The notes under the pieces are model-generated. The model was not told the origin of the DNA. It did not search any database and saw only the letters and a list, made by a program, of their open reading frames with translations. 50,207 bases of DNA from Bacteroidales bacterium UBA5433 (GTDB lineage: Bacteria; Bacteroidota; Bacteroidia; Bacteroidales; UBA932): contig DIRP01000012.1 of NCBI GenBank assembly GCA_002427525.1, positions 1-50,207 on the forward strand, given 5' to 3'. The translations under genes and the position numbers were made by a program. Below are positions 42,395-50,207 of this stretch, one piece after another; the first letter of the stretch is position 1, and every line of letters starts with the position of its first letter.

Positions 42395-43005
42395 ACACTT
42401 TTAGTATTTCCGGCATTGTAAATCCAAACAATCAGGCCTAAGATTATCAGTGCCATGGGGGGTAGGATAAAGAGTCCGTTGTTTTCGTAAAAACCTCCTT
42501 GCAAAACGTACCAGCGTTCCGGTATAATGGTATAGCCCAGCAACGTGCCATTTCCCAGCAATTCCCGGATGGCGGCTACCGCTACCAGAATGATTCCGTA
42601 CCCCAGTCCGTTGGCGATTCCGTCAAAAAAAGAAGGTATGGGTTTGTTGTTCAGGGCAAAAGCCTCTATACGACCCATAATGATGCAGTTGGTGATAATC
42701 AATCCCACAAAGACAGAAAGTTGTTTGCTTATTTCCCAGGCAAAAGCTTTCAGTATTTGATCTACAATGATAACCAGGGTAGCGACTACCATCAGTTGCA
42801 CAATAATGCGGATGCGGTTGGGGATGGTATGGCGGATGAGGGAAAGAAGTAATTCTGAAAAACCGGTTACCAGCGTTACGGCAAGTGCCATGACAAGGGC
42901 CGGTTCCAGTTTGACTGTCACAGCCAGTGCAGAACAGATGCCCAGCGCAAGAACAGGAATGGGGCTGGTTTTAAACAGGGGGTCAAGGAATGTACGTTTA
43001 TTCAT
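42382..43005 (-). CDS. nqrD: Na+-translocating NADH:quinone reductase subunit D
   Basis: 207 residues, membrane helices throughout. NPIPVLALG-like start (KTSPIPVLALGICSALAVT) and ITNCIIMGRIEAFAL, the cysteine of which pairs with NqrE around the intramembrane iron, are conserved. NqrD and NqrE are inverted-topology homologues. Overlap with nqrC is 8 bases. Confidence 0.96.
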   Translation of the reverse strand: MNKRTFLDPLFKTSPIPVLALGICSALAVTVKLEPALVMALAVTLVTGFSELLLSLIRHTIPNRIRIIVQLMVVATLVIIVDQILKAFAWEISKQLSVFVGLIITNCIIMGRIEAFALNNKPIPSFFDGIANGLGYGIILVAVAAIRELLGNGTLLGYTIIPERWYVLQGGFYENNGLFILPPMALIILGLIVWIYNAGNTKSVWNN

Positions 43006-43639
43006 GCGCTTCTTCTTGGATTAGTTGGTTGATCAACGGCAGGTATAGTAACAAAGTTTCCCGTATCATATTTTCAACGCCCCGGCTTGTTATGGTTCCT
43101 CCTGAAATGCCGTCCACAGCATGGGGGTTATTACCGGCACTGCCTTTTTGCTTAAGTACGGCAATGGATACAAATGTTCCGTCCCGGTACAGGGATTTTC
43201 CACGGAACGGGTTGCTGAATTCCGGCTTTGATATCTCGGCTCCTAGTCCGGGCGTCTCTCCCTGGTGGTCAAAAACGGCCCCATATACGGTTTGCCCGTC
43301 AGCATCAAGTGCCATGTACCCCCACAGTGGTCCCCACAAGCCTTTTCCACTGAGTGGGACAATGTATTTGCGAATTCCGTCGTCCGGGGTACAGATGAAT
43401 AAGGGTAGCTGCTGCGGCCCCACGCAGGTATCCCGGATGTATTGTTCATAGGGTTGTCCCTCCAGGTGTACGGCTCGCAAAATACTTTGCCGGGTTTCTT
43501 CTTTTTGGTTTGCCGTTTGCCGGGGTTTCAGGACTTCCGAAACAAACGCCAACAGAGCTGCCGTTATCGTAACCAGGATAGCGGCATAAAGAAAGGTGTA
43601 AAGGTTTCCGTTTGTTTTCGATTTATCCATGCGTGGCAA
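42998..43639 (-). CDS. nqrC: Na+-translocating NADH:quinone reductase subunit C
   Basis: 213 residues, shorter than Vibrio NqrC (about 255) but normal for Bacteroidota. One N-terminal membrane helix (about 10-30), then a periplasmic FMN-binding domain. The threonine in HAVDGISGGTITS is the expected site of covalent FMN attachment by ApbE, which is not encoded in this window. It overlaps nqrB by 17 bases. Confidence 0.96.
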   Translation of the reverse strand: MPRMDKSKTNGNLYTFLYAAILVTITAALLAFVSEVLKPRQTANQKEETRQSILRAVHLEGQPYEQYIRDTCVGPQQLPLFICTPDDGIRKYIVPLSGKGLWGPLWGYMALDADGQTVYGAVFDHQGETPGLGAEISKPEFSNPFRGKSLYRDGTFVSIAVLKQKGSAGNNPHAVDGISGGTITSRGVENMIRETLLLYLPLINQLIQEEAHE

Positions 43640-44771
43640 TTTTTTTCATTCTGCGTCCGGTACTGACGGCAACAACCGTGTGGTCAATCAGGGGAGCAAA
43701 TGTGTTCATTAACAATACGGATAACATCATGCCTTCCGGATACCCCGGATTAAAGAGTCGGATGAGTATGGTAAACAGGCCAATGAGAAATCCGAAAATC
43801 CATTTTCCCGTTTCTGTCTGCGGGCTTGTAACGGGGTCGGTGGCCATAAATACACAGCCAAAGGCAAATCCTCCCATGACCAGGTGGTAGTGTAGGGGAA
43901 TGTTTCCGGCCAGGGACATAAGCCCGGCTCCGGCAATGCAGGAAACCATGATCTTCCAGCTGGCGACTCCTGTAAACAACAGGATAGCGGCACCCAGTAA
44001 AACACATACGACAGACGTTTCTCCCACAGAACCCGGAACAAGTCCCAGGAACATGTGTATCCAGGATGGCAATCCGTCTGTAATGCCTGCCACCGAACCG
44101 GCCGTTTCTGTTATTTGTGCCAGCGGGGTGGCACCGCTTATTCCGTCCACCCAGATGGAATCTCCCGTCATGTGTCGGGGGTACGAGAAAAACAGAAAGG
44201 CCCGGGTAAGCATGGCCGGATTCCAAATGTTCATGCCGGTACCTCCAAAGATTTCTTTTCCAATAAGAACTGAAAAAGCCACGGCAGTTGCCAGCATCCA
44301 CAAGGGGATGGTAACCGGGACTATCAGGGGGATGAGCATGCCTGTGACCAGGTATCCTTCGTTAACCTGGTGCCCGCGGATTTGCGCTATGGTAAACTCA
44401 ATGCCCAATCCTGTAACATACGATACAACAAGCAGGGGAAGGACCTTGAGGAATCCAAACCAAAATATCTGAAAGAAACCGGTACCGGCCGCCCGGGTTC
44501 CCATAGCCGTATAATGTTGCCACCCTGTATTGTACATTCCAAAGAGTAAACAGGGAATCAGGGCAATGACCACTACAATCATAACGCGTTTAAGGTCGTT
44601 GCAATCCCTTACGTGGGACCCTTTGCGCGTAACCGTTCCGGGTACCAGAAGAAACGATTCAAAAGCATCAAAGGTGGAATGTAGGAAAGATAACCGACCG
44701 CCTTTACTGAAAACCGGCTTTATGCGACGGATTATGTTTTCCGGAAACTTTATATTGTTGGGGCGTTTCAT
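43623..44771 (-). CDS. nqrB: Na+-translocating NADH:quinone reductase subunit B
   Basis: 382 residues with about ten membrane helices. The covalent FMN site is the threonine in VDGISGATPLAQ. NqrB also carries riboflavin and part of the sodium path. GMFNTG-like MYNTGWQH near the N-terminus and NPAMLTRAFLFFSYP are conserved. It overlaps nqrA by 4 bases (ATGA). Confidence 0.97.
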   Translation of the reverse strand: MKRPNNIKFPENIIRRIKPVFSKGGRLSFLHSTFDAFESFLLVPGTVTRKGSHVRDCNDLKRVMIVVVIALIPCLLFGMYNTGWQHYTAMGTRAAGTGFFQIFWFGFLKVLPLLVVSYVTGLGIEFTIAQIRGHQVNEGYLVTGMLIPLIVPVTIPLWMLATAVAFSVLIGKEIFGGTGMNIWNPAMLTRAFLFFSYPRHMTGDSIWVDGISGATPLAQITETAGSVAGITDGLPSWIHMFLGLVPGSVGETSVVCVLLGAAILLFTGVASWKIMVSCIAGAGLMSLAGNIPLHYHLVMGGFAFGCVFMATDPVTSPQTETGKWIFGFLIGLFTILIRLFNPGYPEGMMLSVLLMNTFAPLIDHTVVAVSTGRRMKKIATHG

Positions 44772-46135
44772 TGCATTTCTTTAATCATCAGGTCAATCCC
44801 TTGTTGTACAATATCCTGGATTTCAATTTTTGACGAACAAATAAATTCACACAGGGCAACATCTTCCGGGAGCACCTCGTAAATTCCCAGTTTTTCCATT
44901 TTTTCCACTTCGCCGGCCAACGTAGCTTTCAGCAAGTGGGAAACAAAAATATCCATAGGCAGGACCTTCTGGTAATCTCCGGTCATGACAAAAGCACGCG
45001 GGCCTCCGTTTGTATTGGTATCCAGATTAAATTGAGCCGTTTTCCCCAGCAGCGGAGCCAGAAACGTAAGGTATGTGCGGGCAGCGCTAAAGCGGTGCAA
45101 CCGCAGGGGACGGGCCCATCCCAACAATTCCCGGTTGTATCCTTCCGGTAAGAACGTTACCTGCTGGTGGTGGAATCCCAGAAAGCCATCTTCTCCCACC
45201 GTATCTCCTGTCAGGGGATTACCGCTTATGGCTCGGATTTCCATACCATTTTTTTGCAGGAATCCGGTAAGTGATGTAATCTGAGCCCCTGCATGACAAG
45301 GAATGTATCCGGTCCTTTCCAGGGCAGACCCCGTAACGGCAACCAGCCTTGTTGTGTCGTAGGTACCCTGCAGGAACAGCCTTCCGATAACAACCAGTCC
45401 CAACGGGCTGAGCGTCCATATTACCCTGTCTTTTCCTGCCGGGCATACGTGGTGTATTTGTATCCCCGGGTTGCCTGCCGGATGTGGTCCGGAGAACACG
45501 TGCTTTTTCCCCGGCAGCCGGTGAAATACGCTGTGGGCCGAGGTTTTATCCGACAGTCCCAGATGCACCTTGCCCGGGCACAACCGCTCCATGACACGCA
45601 AGCCCATCTGCAACGCTTCTTCCTCGGCAGCAAAGGCAAAATCGTAATCGGGTGCAAGCGGTGCCGAGTCAAAGCAACTGATGTAAATGTGCATAGGTTC
45701 CTCTTCCGGCCGGGCAGGCGTACCGTACGGCCTGCGGATAATGTACGGCCAGCAACCGCTGGCCAGGAGGATTTCCCTCACGCTTCCCGGAGCAAGATCT
45801 TCCGGTGCGCCAACCGGAAATACGGCCTTGTTGTTCTTGTTATCCGGTACAATCCTGATGCCCGTCAGCTTTCTTTTTTCCCCGCGCACAATAGAACTAA
45901 CCGTGCCACTTACCGGAGCAGTAAATACTATTTCCGGATAGGCCTTGTCACAATACACAGGACTGCCTGCCAGGACTGCATCTCCTTCATGGACAAGAAG
46001 CTTGGGAATGACATTTTTAAAGTCGGCAGGTTTTAGCTCATAAAGCGTTCCCGATACCGGAGGATCAACAAACATAGCTGCTTGCCCTTTCAGCGGGATA
46101 TCCAGTCCTTTTCTTAATTTATAACACGTACTCAT
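44768..46135 (-). CDS. nqrA: Na+-translocating NADH:quinone reductase subunit A
   Basis: 455 residues, a soluble cytoplasmic subunit. The start (YKLRKGLDIPLKGQA), HEGDAVLAGSPVYCDK, HAGAQITSLTGFLQKNGMEIRAISGNPLTGD and the C-terminal LGIYEVLPEDVALCEFICSSKIEIQ are family hallmarks. First gene of nqrABCDEF, the sodium pump of the respiratory chain. It has a -7 box with a leader of about 13 bases and is divergent from uvrD. Confidence 0.97.
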   Translation of the reverse strand: MSTCYKLRKGLDIPLKGQAAMFVDPPVSGTLYELKPADFKNVIPKLLVHEGDAVLAGSPVYCDKAYPEIVFTAPVSGTVSSIVRGEKRKLTGIRIVPDNKNNKAVFPVGAPEDLAPGSVREILLASGCWPYIIRRPYGTPARPEEEPMHIYISCFDSAPLAPDYDFAFAAEEEALQMGLRVMERLCPGKVHLGLSDKTSAHSVFHRLPGKKHVFSGPHPAGNPGIQIHHVCPAGKDRVIWTLSPLGLVVIGRLFLQGTYDTTRLVAVTGSALERTGYIPCHAGAQITSLTGFLQKNGMEIRAISGNPLTGDTVGEDGFLGFHHQQVTFLPEGYNRELLGWARPLRLHRFSAARTYLTFLAPLLGKTAQFNLDTNTNGGPRAFVMTGDYQKVLPMDIFVSHLLKATLAGEVEKMEKLGIYEVLPEDVALCEFICSSKIEIQDIVQQGIDLMIKEMQ

Positions 46136-46153
46136 ACGTACTTTTTTGCCGTT

Positions 46154-46162
46154 ACAAAGATA
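46154..46162 (-). promoter_or_regulatory. -7 promoter box for nqrABCDEF
   Basis: TATCTTTGT on the minus strand fits TAnnTTTG; the leader would be about 13 bases. It is 22 bases from the opposite uvrD box, so the two start sites do not overlap as they do at pyrE and truA. Confidence 0.6.
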
Positions 46163-46184
46163 AAATTTTCAATGGCTTTTTCCC

Positions 46185-46193
46185 TATATTTGC
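46185..46193 (+). promoter_or_regulatory. -7 box for uvrD/pcrA (possibly leaderless)
   Basis: TATATTTGC fits TAnnTTTG with its final G (46192) 5 bases before the ATG at 46198. Transcription would begin at or next to the A of the start codon. Confidence 0.55.
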
Positions 46194-46197
46194 CCGC

Positions 46198-48651
46198 ATG
46201 AAGGAGAATTATTTGGAGGAGTTGAACAAAGCTCAAAGAGAAGCTGTTGAAAATACCACAGGTCCGTCGTTGATTATAGCGGGTGCCGGAAGCGGCAAAA
46301 CAAAAGTATTAACATGCCGGATTGCGCACATGCTGGAGCAGGGGATTCCTGCCTCGTCCATCCTGGCCTTAACCTTTACCAACAAGGCTGCCAAAGAGAT
46401 GAAAGAACGCCTGGCTATGCTGGTGGGACCGGAATACGTTCGTTTTTTATGGATGGGGACGTTCCATGCTGTTTTTGCCCGTATTTTAAGAAAGGAGGCA
46501 GAGGTGCTGAACTTTCCCCGCAATTTTACCATATACGATAAGTCCGACTCAAAAACGGCTATAAAAAGGTGCATCAAAGAGTTGGAATTGGATGAGAAAA
46601 AATACCAGCCGGGAGAAATCATGTCGCGCATTTCGCGTGCCAAGAACAACTTGCTGACAGCCAATGCTTACCGGGCCAACGACCAGGTACGTCTGGCTGA
46701 TGAGCTGTCCGGCAGACCGCGGATTGCCGATGTTTACGCTTTGTATGCCAAAAAATGCCAGCTGGCCGGAGCCATGGATTTTGACGATTTGTTGTTATAT
46801 ACCAACATCCTGTTGCAACAGAACGAGCAGGTTCTGGAGCATTACCGCCAACAATTCCGGTACATCCTGGTTGATGAATACCAGGACACCAACCTGGTAC
46901 AATACCTGATTATCAAAAACCTGGCATTGACCAACCGCAACATCACCGTAGTCGGGGACGATGCCCAAAGTATTTACGCCTTTCGCGGTGCCCGTATTGA
47001 AAACATCCTCAATTTCAGCAAAGACTTTCCCGAGGCCAAAGAATTCCGGCTGGAGCAAAATTACCGCTCCACACAAACGGTAGTAAAAGCGGCCAACAGC
47101 CTGATTAAGCACAACACACGCCGTATGCGCAAGGAATGCTTCTCGGAATCGGTACCGGGAGAAAAAATTGAACTCCTGAGTGCCTACACAGACGCAGAAG
47201 AAGCGTTTATGGTCGTTGGCTCTATTACAGATAAGATGTACACTACAAAAGACGGGTACGGAGCTTTTGCCATTCTGTACCGTACCAACGCCCAATCCCG
47301 TCTTTTTGAAGAGGCGCTTCGTCGCAGGAATATACCTTATAAGGTTTACGGAGGGTTTTCCTTTTATGAACGGGCCGAGGTGAAAGACATGCTCGCCTAC
47401 ATACGTCTGGTGGTCAACCCGCACGACGAGGAAGCTTTTCGCCGTGCTGTGGCCGTGCCTTCGCGGGGCATTGGTGCCGTAACCTTGCAAAAATTGAGCA
47501 ATGCGGCCTTTTTCTCGGGTATGTCTTCGCTGGCCTATATACAAAACGGGGACCTTCAGGCGGCCGGCCTGGGGGGCAGCATGGGAGAGCGTCTGCGAGC
47601 TTTTTCTCAGGTAATTGAAACGGTACAAGCTTCACAGGAAGAAGGCAAGAACGCCTTTGAATTGTCCATGGAAGTAGCCACCTTGTCCGGTTACCTGCAT
47701 ATGTTGCGGGAGGACAAATCCATTGAAGGCATGTCTAAGTTGAACAACGTGGAAGAACTGTTCAATAGCCTGCAGGCTTTTTGTGGCGTAGCCGGAGAAG
47801 AAGCCGAGCTGGAAACAGAGGTATCCGTTCCGGAACCGGGAGAAGGAAAACCCACCCTGGACAGGTTTCTGAACAACGTTACTTTGCTGACACAGGCAGA
47901 CGAACAGGAAAGCCCCGATCAGGAAAAGGTAAGTCTGATGACAGCCCACTCGGCAAAAGGCCTGGAATTTTCACATATCTACGTAGCAGGCATGGAAGAA
48001 AGGCTCTTTCCTTCGATGCTTTCTTCTGATATACAGGAAGAACTGGAGGAGGAACGGCGTTTGTTTTACGTGGCCATGACCCGCGCCAAGAAAACACTCA
48101 CCCTTTCCTACGCCCGCTCCCGTATGCGCTGGGGCAAAACGGAATCCAACCCGCCCAGCCGCTTCCTGCGTGAAATCGACCCGGCATTCCTTTCCCGTCC
48201 GCTGTCTCCCGCCCCCACATTGAACCGTTTGGGTACGGATTTTTCCCGTCCGGGCTCTGCGCAATCCGGTACCTACCGTTCCGGTTTCAGCTCCCAATCC
48301 GCTTCCGGCTCTCGGCCCGGTTTCGCTCAGCCTACTACTTCCCGTTCCGGTTTCGGCTCCCAGCCCGCTTCCGGCTCTCGGCCCGGTTTCGCTCCGTCTG
48401 CTACCTCCCGTCCTGTTCCTTCCCGTTCCTCCGCTCCCCGCAATACGTCCTCCACAGAGGACTTTGTGCCGGCAGACCCGTCCCTTCTGAAAACGGGCAT
48501 GGCCATTGAACACGACCGTTTTGGCCCCGGCCGCATTGTGTCTATGGAAGGCGCCATGCCCAACACAAAAGCAGTCATTGATTTTGAATTTGGCGGAGTA
48601 AAAACCCTGTTGCTCAAATTTGCAAAAATCAGGATTGCTGAGGGAAGCTAA
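46198..48651 (+). CDS. UvrD/PcrA-family DNA helicase
   Basis: 817 residues. Walker A GAGSGKT (29-35), motif Ia TFTNKAAKEMKER, Walker B region VDEYQDTN, motif III VVGDDAQSIYAFRGA, motif IV QNYRST, and MTAHSAKGLEF and VAMTRAK in the second half are all in order. A Ser/Pro/Gly-rich linker (about 690-755) leads to a C-terminal Tudor-like domain (IEHDRFGPGRIVSMEG) used by PcrA to contact RNA polymerase. It unwinds DNA 3' to 5' in repair. Within the linker two 66-base units repeat. Confidence 0.97.
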   Translation: MKENYLEELNKAQREAVENTTGPSLIIAGAGSGKTKVLTCRIAHMLEQGIPASSILALTFTNKAAKEMKERLAMLVGPEYVRFLWMGTFHAVFARILRKEAEVLNFPRNFTIYDKSDSKTAIKRCIKELELDEKKYQPGEIMSRISRAKNNLLTANAYRANDQVRLADELSGRPRIADVYALYAKKCQLAGAMDFDDLLLYTNILLQQNEQVLEHYRQQFRYILVDEYQDTNLVQYLIIKNLALTNRNITVVGDDAQSIYAFRGARIENILNFSKDFPEAKEFRLEQNYRSTQTVVKAANSLIKHNTRRMRKECFSESVPGEKIELLSAYTDAEEAFMVVGSITDKMYTTKDGYGAFAILYRTNAQSRLFEEALRRRNIPYKVYGGFSFYERAEVKDMLAYIRLVVNPHDEEAFRRAVAVPSRGIGAVTLQKLSNAAFFSGMSSLAYIQNGDLQAAGLGGSMGERLRAFSQVIETVQASQEEGKNAFELSMEVATLSGYLHMLREDKSIEGMSKLNNVEELFNSLQAFCGVAGEEAELETEVSVPEPGEGKPTLDRFLNNVTLLTQADEQESPDQEKVSLMTAHSAKGLEFSHIYVAGMEERLFPSMLSSDIQEELEEERRLFYVAMTRAKKTLTLSYARSRMRWGKTESNPPSRFLREIDPAFLSRPLSPAPTLNRLGTDFSRPGSAQSGTYRSGFSSQSASGSRPGFAQPTTSRSGFGSQPASGSRPGFAPSATSRPVPSRSSAPRNTSSTEDFVPADPSLLKTGMAIEHDRFGPGRIVSMEGAMPNTKAVIDFEFGGVKTLLLKFAKIRIAEGS
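48277..48408 (+). repeat. Two 66-bp tandem coding repeats in the UvrD linker
   Basis: Units at 48277-48342 and 48343-48408 encode 22 residues each of the form RSGF(S/G)SQ(S/P)ASGSRPGFA followed by four variable residues. Frame is preserved. The strand is C-rich and the segment sits between helicase core and Tudor domain. Confidence 0.95.
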
Positions 48652-48699
48652 GCTCTATATCGGAGTTACTTCTTTGTCCTGATGTGTCAGCTGCCATCC

Positions 48700-48716
48700 G
48701 TTTGGGAACGCCAAAC
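48700..48716 (+). terminator. Possible weak hairpin after uvrD
   Basis: GTTTGG and CCAAAC (6 base pairs) enclose a 5-base loop, followed by a short ACTTT. It is 48 bases beyond the uvrD stop, in the 120-base gap to the convergent macro-domain-like gene. The stem is short and the T run poor, so a working terminator is uncertain. Confidence 0.25.
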
Positions 48717-48771
48717 ACTTTGATTGATCCTCAAAATTTCATAAAAATTAAATAAGAGGAGCCTCGGCGTG

Positions 48772-49173
48772 TCACCGTAGCACGGCCCAGAAGCGCGCCG
48801 GAAGGTAGATGTTGGGAAGGTGTGTGGCAGGGGCGAAGAGGGGAGCTATTTGGGAGGGGGTGAAGCCGGCAATGCCGCAACCAATTTCGGTGACCAGGAA
48901 GGTCAGGTCGGGATGGCGTTCGGCAAATTGGATGAATTCGTCCACGTAGGGTTTTATGGCCTCGGGACCCCCGTGCATGGTTGGGATGGCGTAAGATTGC
49001 CCTTGCAGGCCGATGCCCCGGCCCCATACGGCTCCGAATTTATTTACAGCCAGCAGGGCGGCACCACCCCCGTGGGCTCCGGAGAGGTTGCTGCCAAAGA
49101 CGAAAATCTCGTTCGGCCTGAGTTGCTCTATGCGAGGGGAAGATGTGCGGGTGGTTGTGTCAAAGTTGTTCAT
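48772..49173 (-). CDS. Macro-domain-like protein (A1S_2505 type)
   Basis: 133 residues. The segment EIFVFGSNLSGAHGGGAALLA followed by GRGIGLQGQSYAIPTM and LVTEIGCGIAGFTPSQIAPLF resembles small macro-domain-like proteins found in phages and bacteria (A1S_2505 type), which by fold would bind ADP-ribose or a related nucleotide. GHG-like glycine loops and the late IGCGIAGF loop would form the ligand pocket; no experimental role is known to me. It is in tandem with the ICMT-like gene (17 bases apart) and convergent with uvrD. Family call is moderate. Confidence 0.6.
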   Translation of the reverse strand: MNNFDTTTRTSSPRIEQLRPNEIFVFGSNLSGAHGGGAALLAVNKFGAVWGRGIGLQGQSYAIPTMHGGPEAIKPYVDEFIQFAERHPDLTFLVTEIGCGIAGFTPSQIAPLFAPATHLPNIYLPARFWAVLR

Positions 49174-49190
49174 ATCAAGGATTCATTGAC

Positions 49191-49886
49191 TTACCAAATA
49201 AAAGGAATTAATCTATACCTAACGTCTTTACAATATTCCGAGTATCCGGCTAATTCTTTTTGTAGGGTGGTATCTTCATAATATGTTCTGACAAGAATCA
49301 AAACAATCAGTACAAACAGGGGGATTAGTGCAAGTACGGAACCCAGGGCTAACGGTAACGATACGGAACCTAAAAGCATTCCCAGGTATCCCGGGTGTCG
49401 TACAATACTGTATGGGCCTGTATTTATTAGAGTATGATCTTTATCTTTTTGAATACGTAAGGTACCTTCAAAGAAAGGATTGTGCAGCATGGGCCATGTA
49501 GAAAAGATTGCTGAAATTATGTACAGAATTATACCAATATACAAATAGTAGAAAGGCATTGCATCAGTTAGATTAAATCTTTGATCAATTCCCGCAATAA
49601 GCGGAGTTAGTATAATAGCAAATAGAAAGTAAGTCAGGATAATGTATTTATCAAATAGCTTTGTTCCTTTTTGCATCTTTCCTCTGTCATGTAAAAGTCT
49701 AGGCGTTTTTTTTATGAGTACGACTCCTACGGTTAGTCCGCCAACAACGTATACGCCAATATAAATCCATACCCTCACATTATTAATTGCTCCGGAAGCC
49801 AGAAAAAACACAAGACTTGTTATGGTTATCCAGCGAATGGGTGCCAAAAAGGTCCTTATTCCTGATTTTGTTAATGCTTCTCCCAT
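49191..49886 (-). CDS. ICMT/PEMT-like integral membrane methyltransferase
   Basis: 231 residues with about five to six membrane helices (about 16-32, 37-55, 78-98, 112-132, 168-195). The C-terminal signature TGPYSIVRHPGYLGMLLG and YYEDTTLQKELAGYSEYCKDVRYRLIPFIW is the SAM-binding pattern of isoprenylcysteine carboxyl methyltransferase and phospholipid methyltransferase relatives. The substrate is unknown; bacterial members are often linked to lipids, isoprenoids or stress. Codons AT-rich compared with uvrD nearby, which may hint at separate origin. No clear promoter is visible upstream. Confidence 0.85.
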   Translation of the reverse strand: MGEALTKSGIRTFLAPIRWITITSLVFFLASGAINNVRVWIYIGVYVVGGLTVGVVLIKKTPRLLHDRGKMQKGTKLFDKYIILTYFLFAIILTPLIAGIDQRFNLTDAMPFYYLYIGIILYIISAIFSTWPMLHNPFFEGTLRIQKDKDHTLINTGPYSIVRHPGYLGMLLGSVSLPLALGSVLALIPLFVLIVLILVRTYYEDTTLQKELAGYSEYCKDVRYRLIPFIW

Positions 49887-50037
49887 GTGTTATTTGAGTC
49901 TTGGTGTTTAACTGTTTCTTAAACAGCTCAATGTAAAGTTATGCTTTTTATATACCCATCCCAAATATTTGTGCAACAAAGTAGTGCGTTGCACTCACTT
50001 GACGATAGGCCAAATTCATTATGATTAAGGGTAGTAA
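49887..50037. other. Gene-free stretch upstream of the ICMT-like gene
   Basis: Together with the region to the window end this forms 321 bases without a gene. I see two small hairpins: CTGTTT-CTT-AAACAG at 49912-49926 and GTGCAAC...GTTGCAC at 49971-49994. A weak -7-like element (TAACTTTA, one mismatch, minus strand, 49941 to 49934) could serve the methyltransferase. No protein-coding signal or tRNA is seen. Confidence 0.6.
49971..49994. repeat. Inverted repeat GTGCAAC / GTTGCAC
   Basis: A perfect 7-base inverted repeat with a 10-base loop, 44 bases before the predicted intron start. It has no T run and could be an operator-like site or a transcript hairpin. The core GCGTTGCA recurs at 50057-50063 (as AGCGTTGCA) inside the structured RNA. 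Confidence 0.5.
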
Positions 50038-50207
50038 GTGTCGCGAAATGATGTAGCGTTGCATCTTGCTGAAGGTCTGCTTGTTGCTGTCTTAGCTTGG
50101 ATACTGCTACTCACTACCCTTCAGAGAAAACGGCGGAACTGCAACGGAATACGCCAAGCGAACGGTCTGTATCGGCAAAGGAAAACATTGGCTCCCGAAA
50201 AGGGAGG
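50038..50207 (+). ncRNA. Structured RNA, candidate 5' end of a group II intron (cut by window edge)
   Basis: The stretch begins GTGTCGCGAAA, close to the GUGYG 5' splice motif of group II introns, and folds into consecutive hairpins joined by A-rich linkers: GATGTA/TGCATC (50050-50065), CTGAAGG/CCTTCAG (50069-50124), GGCG/CGCC (50132-50155), CTCCC/GGGAG with a GAAAA loop (50192-50206). Just upstream, AAGGGTAGTAAG (50027-50038) can pair with CTCACTACCCTT (50110-50121), as an intron-binding/exon-binding pair would. The order resembles the start of domain I. Maturase, domains V-VI and 3' end would lie beyond the window. Another structured RNA is the alternative. Confidence 0.45.

Noticed and set aside
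43750..44472. Long overlapping open frames in nqrB, both strands
   Set aside because: They mirror the codon pattern of nqrB, which carries all family motifs including the FMN threonine.
48652..48771. Strong terminator between uvrD and the macro-domain-like gene
   Set aside because: Only a 6-base-pair stem with a poor T run is present, so it is listed as weak rather than confident.

Overview
The window looks like the chromosome of a Bacteroidota bacterium, most likely of the order Bacteroidales. The markers are a batABCDE aerotolerance cluster, a Na+-pumping NADH:quinone reductase operon (nqrABCDEF), Bacteroidota-type families (DUF3127, DUF4290, DUF4834), a RecQ of about 725 residues, a LuxC-like reductase next to miaA, and intergenic TAnnTTTG boxes, the -7 promoter element of this phylum. 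Base composition is moderate and I saw no phage, CRISPR array, rRNA or tRNA. Genus cannot be given from sequence alone.

Left part (1-8.5 kb): a serine operon (serC, then serA cut by the window edge); an IMPACT-family gene leading pyrB-pyrI; a LuxC-like reductase overlapping miaA; an FKBP lipoprotein with DUF3127; and kdsD overlapping a ureohydrolase. Positions 8.5-18.8 kb read rightward: recQ, a 756-residue membrane-anchored protein of unknown function, a DUF4834 protein, an MsbA-like ABC exporter, an acyl-CoA ligase, dCMP deaminase and an S41 protease. Positions 18.7-24.8 kb hold era with a repeat-bearing pseudouridine synthase, a MacB/FtsX-like permease, and truA-exbB-exbD-tonB.

Centre (24.8-36.6 kb): a long rightward run of moxR, DUF58, an unnamed Bat-associated membrane protein, batA, a fused batB-batC, batD, batE, DUF4290, ftsK and a lolA-like gene. 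MoxR ATPases are thought to remodel VWA-domain proteins, and BatA to BatE are thought to form an envelope complex. Right part (36.6-48.7 kb): pyrE, an SRPBCC protein, an RsmF-like methyltransferase and an esterase run leftward; a Nudix gene runs rightward; nqrA-F is leftward; uvrD/pcrA is rightward. Past 48.7 kb are two accessory-looking genes (macro-domain-like and ICMT-like methyltransferase). The final 170 bases fold like the 5' end of a group II intron.

Most of this is conserved housekeeping sequence and I found no clear new defence or biosynthetic system. The most unusual signals are the structured RNA at the right edge, two divergent promoters whose -7 boxes abut in inverted orientation, several genes whose -7 box lies only 5-6 bases from the ATG (possible leaderless mRNAs), a BatB-BatC fusion, and coding tandem repeats in the pseudouridine synthase, FtsK and UvrD.
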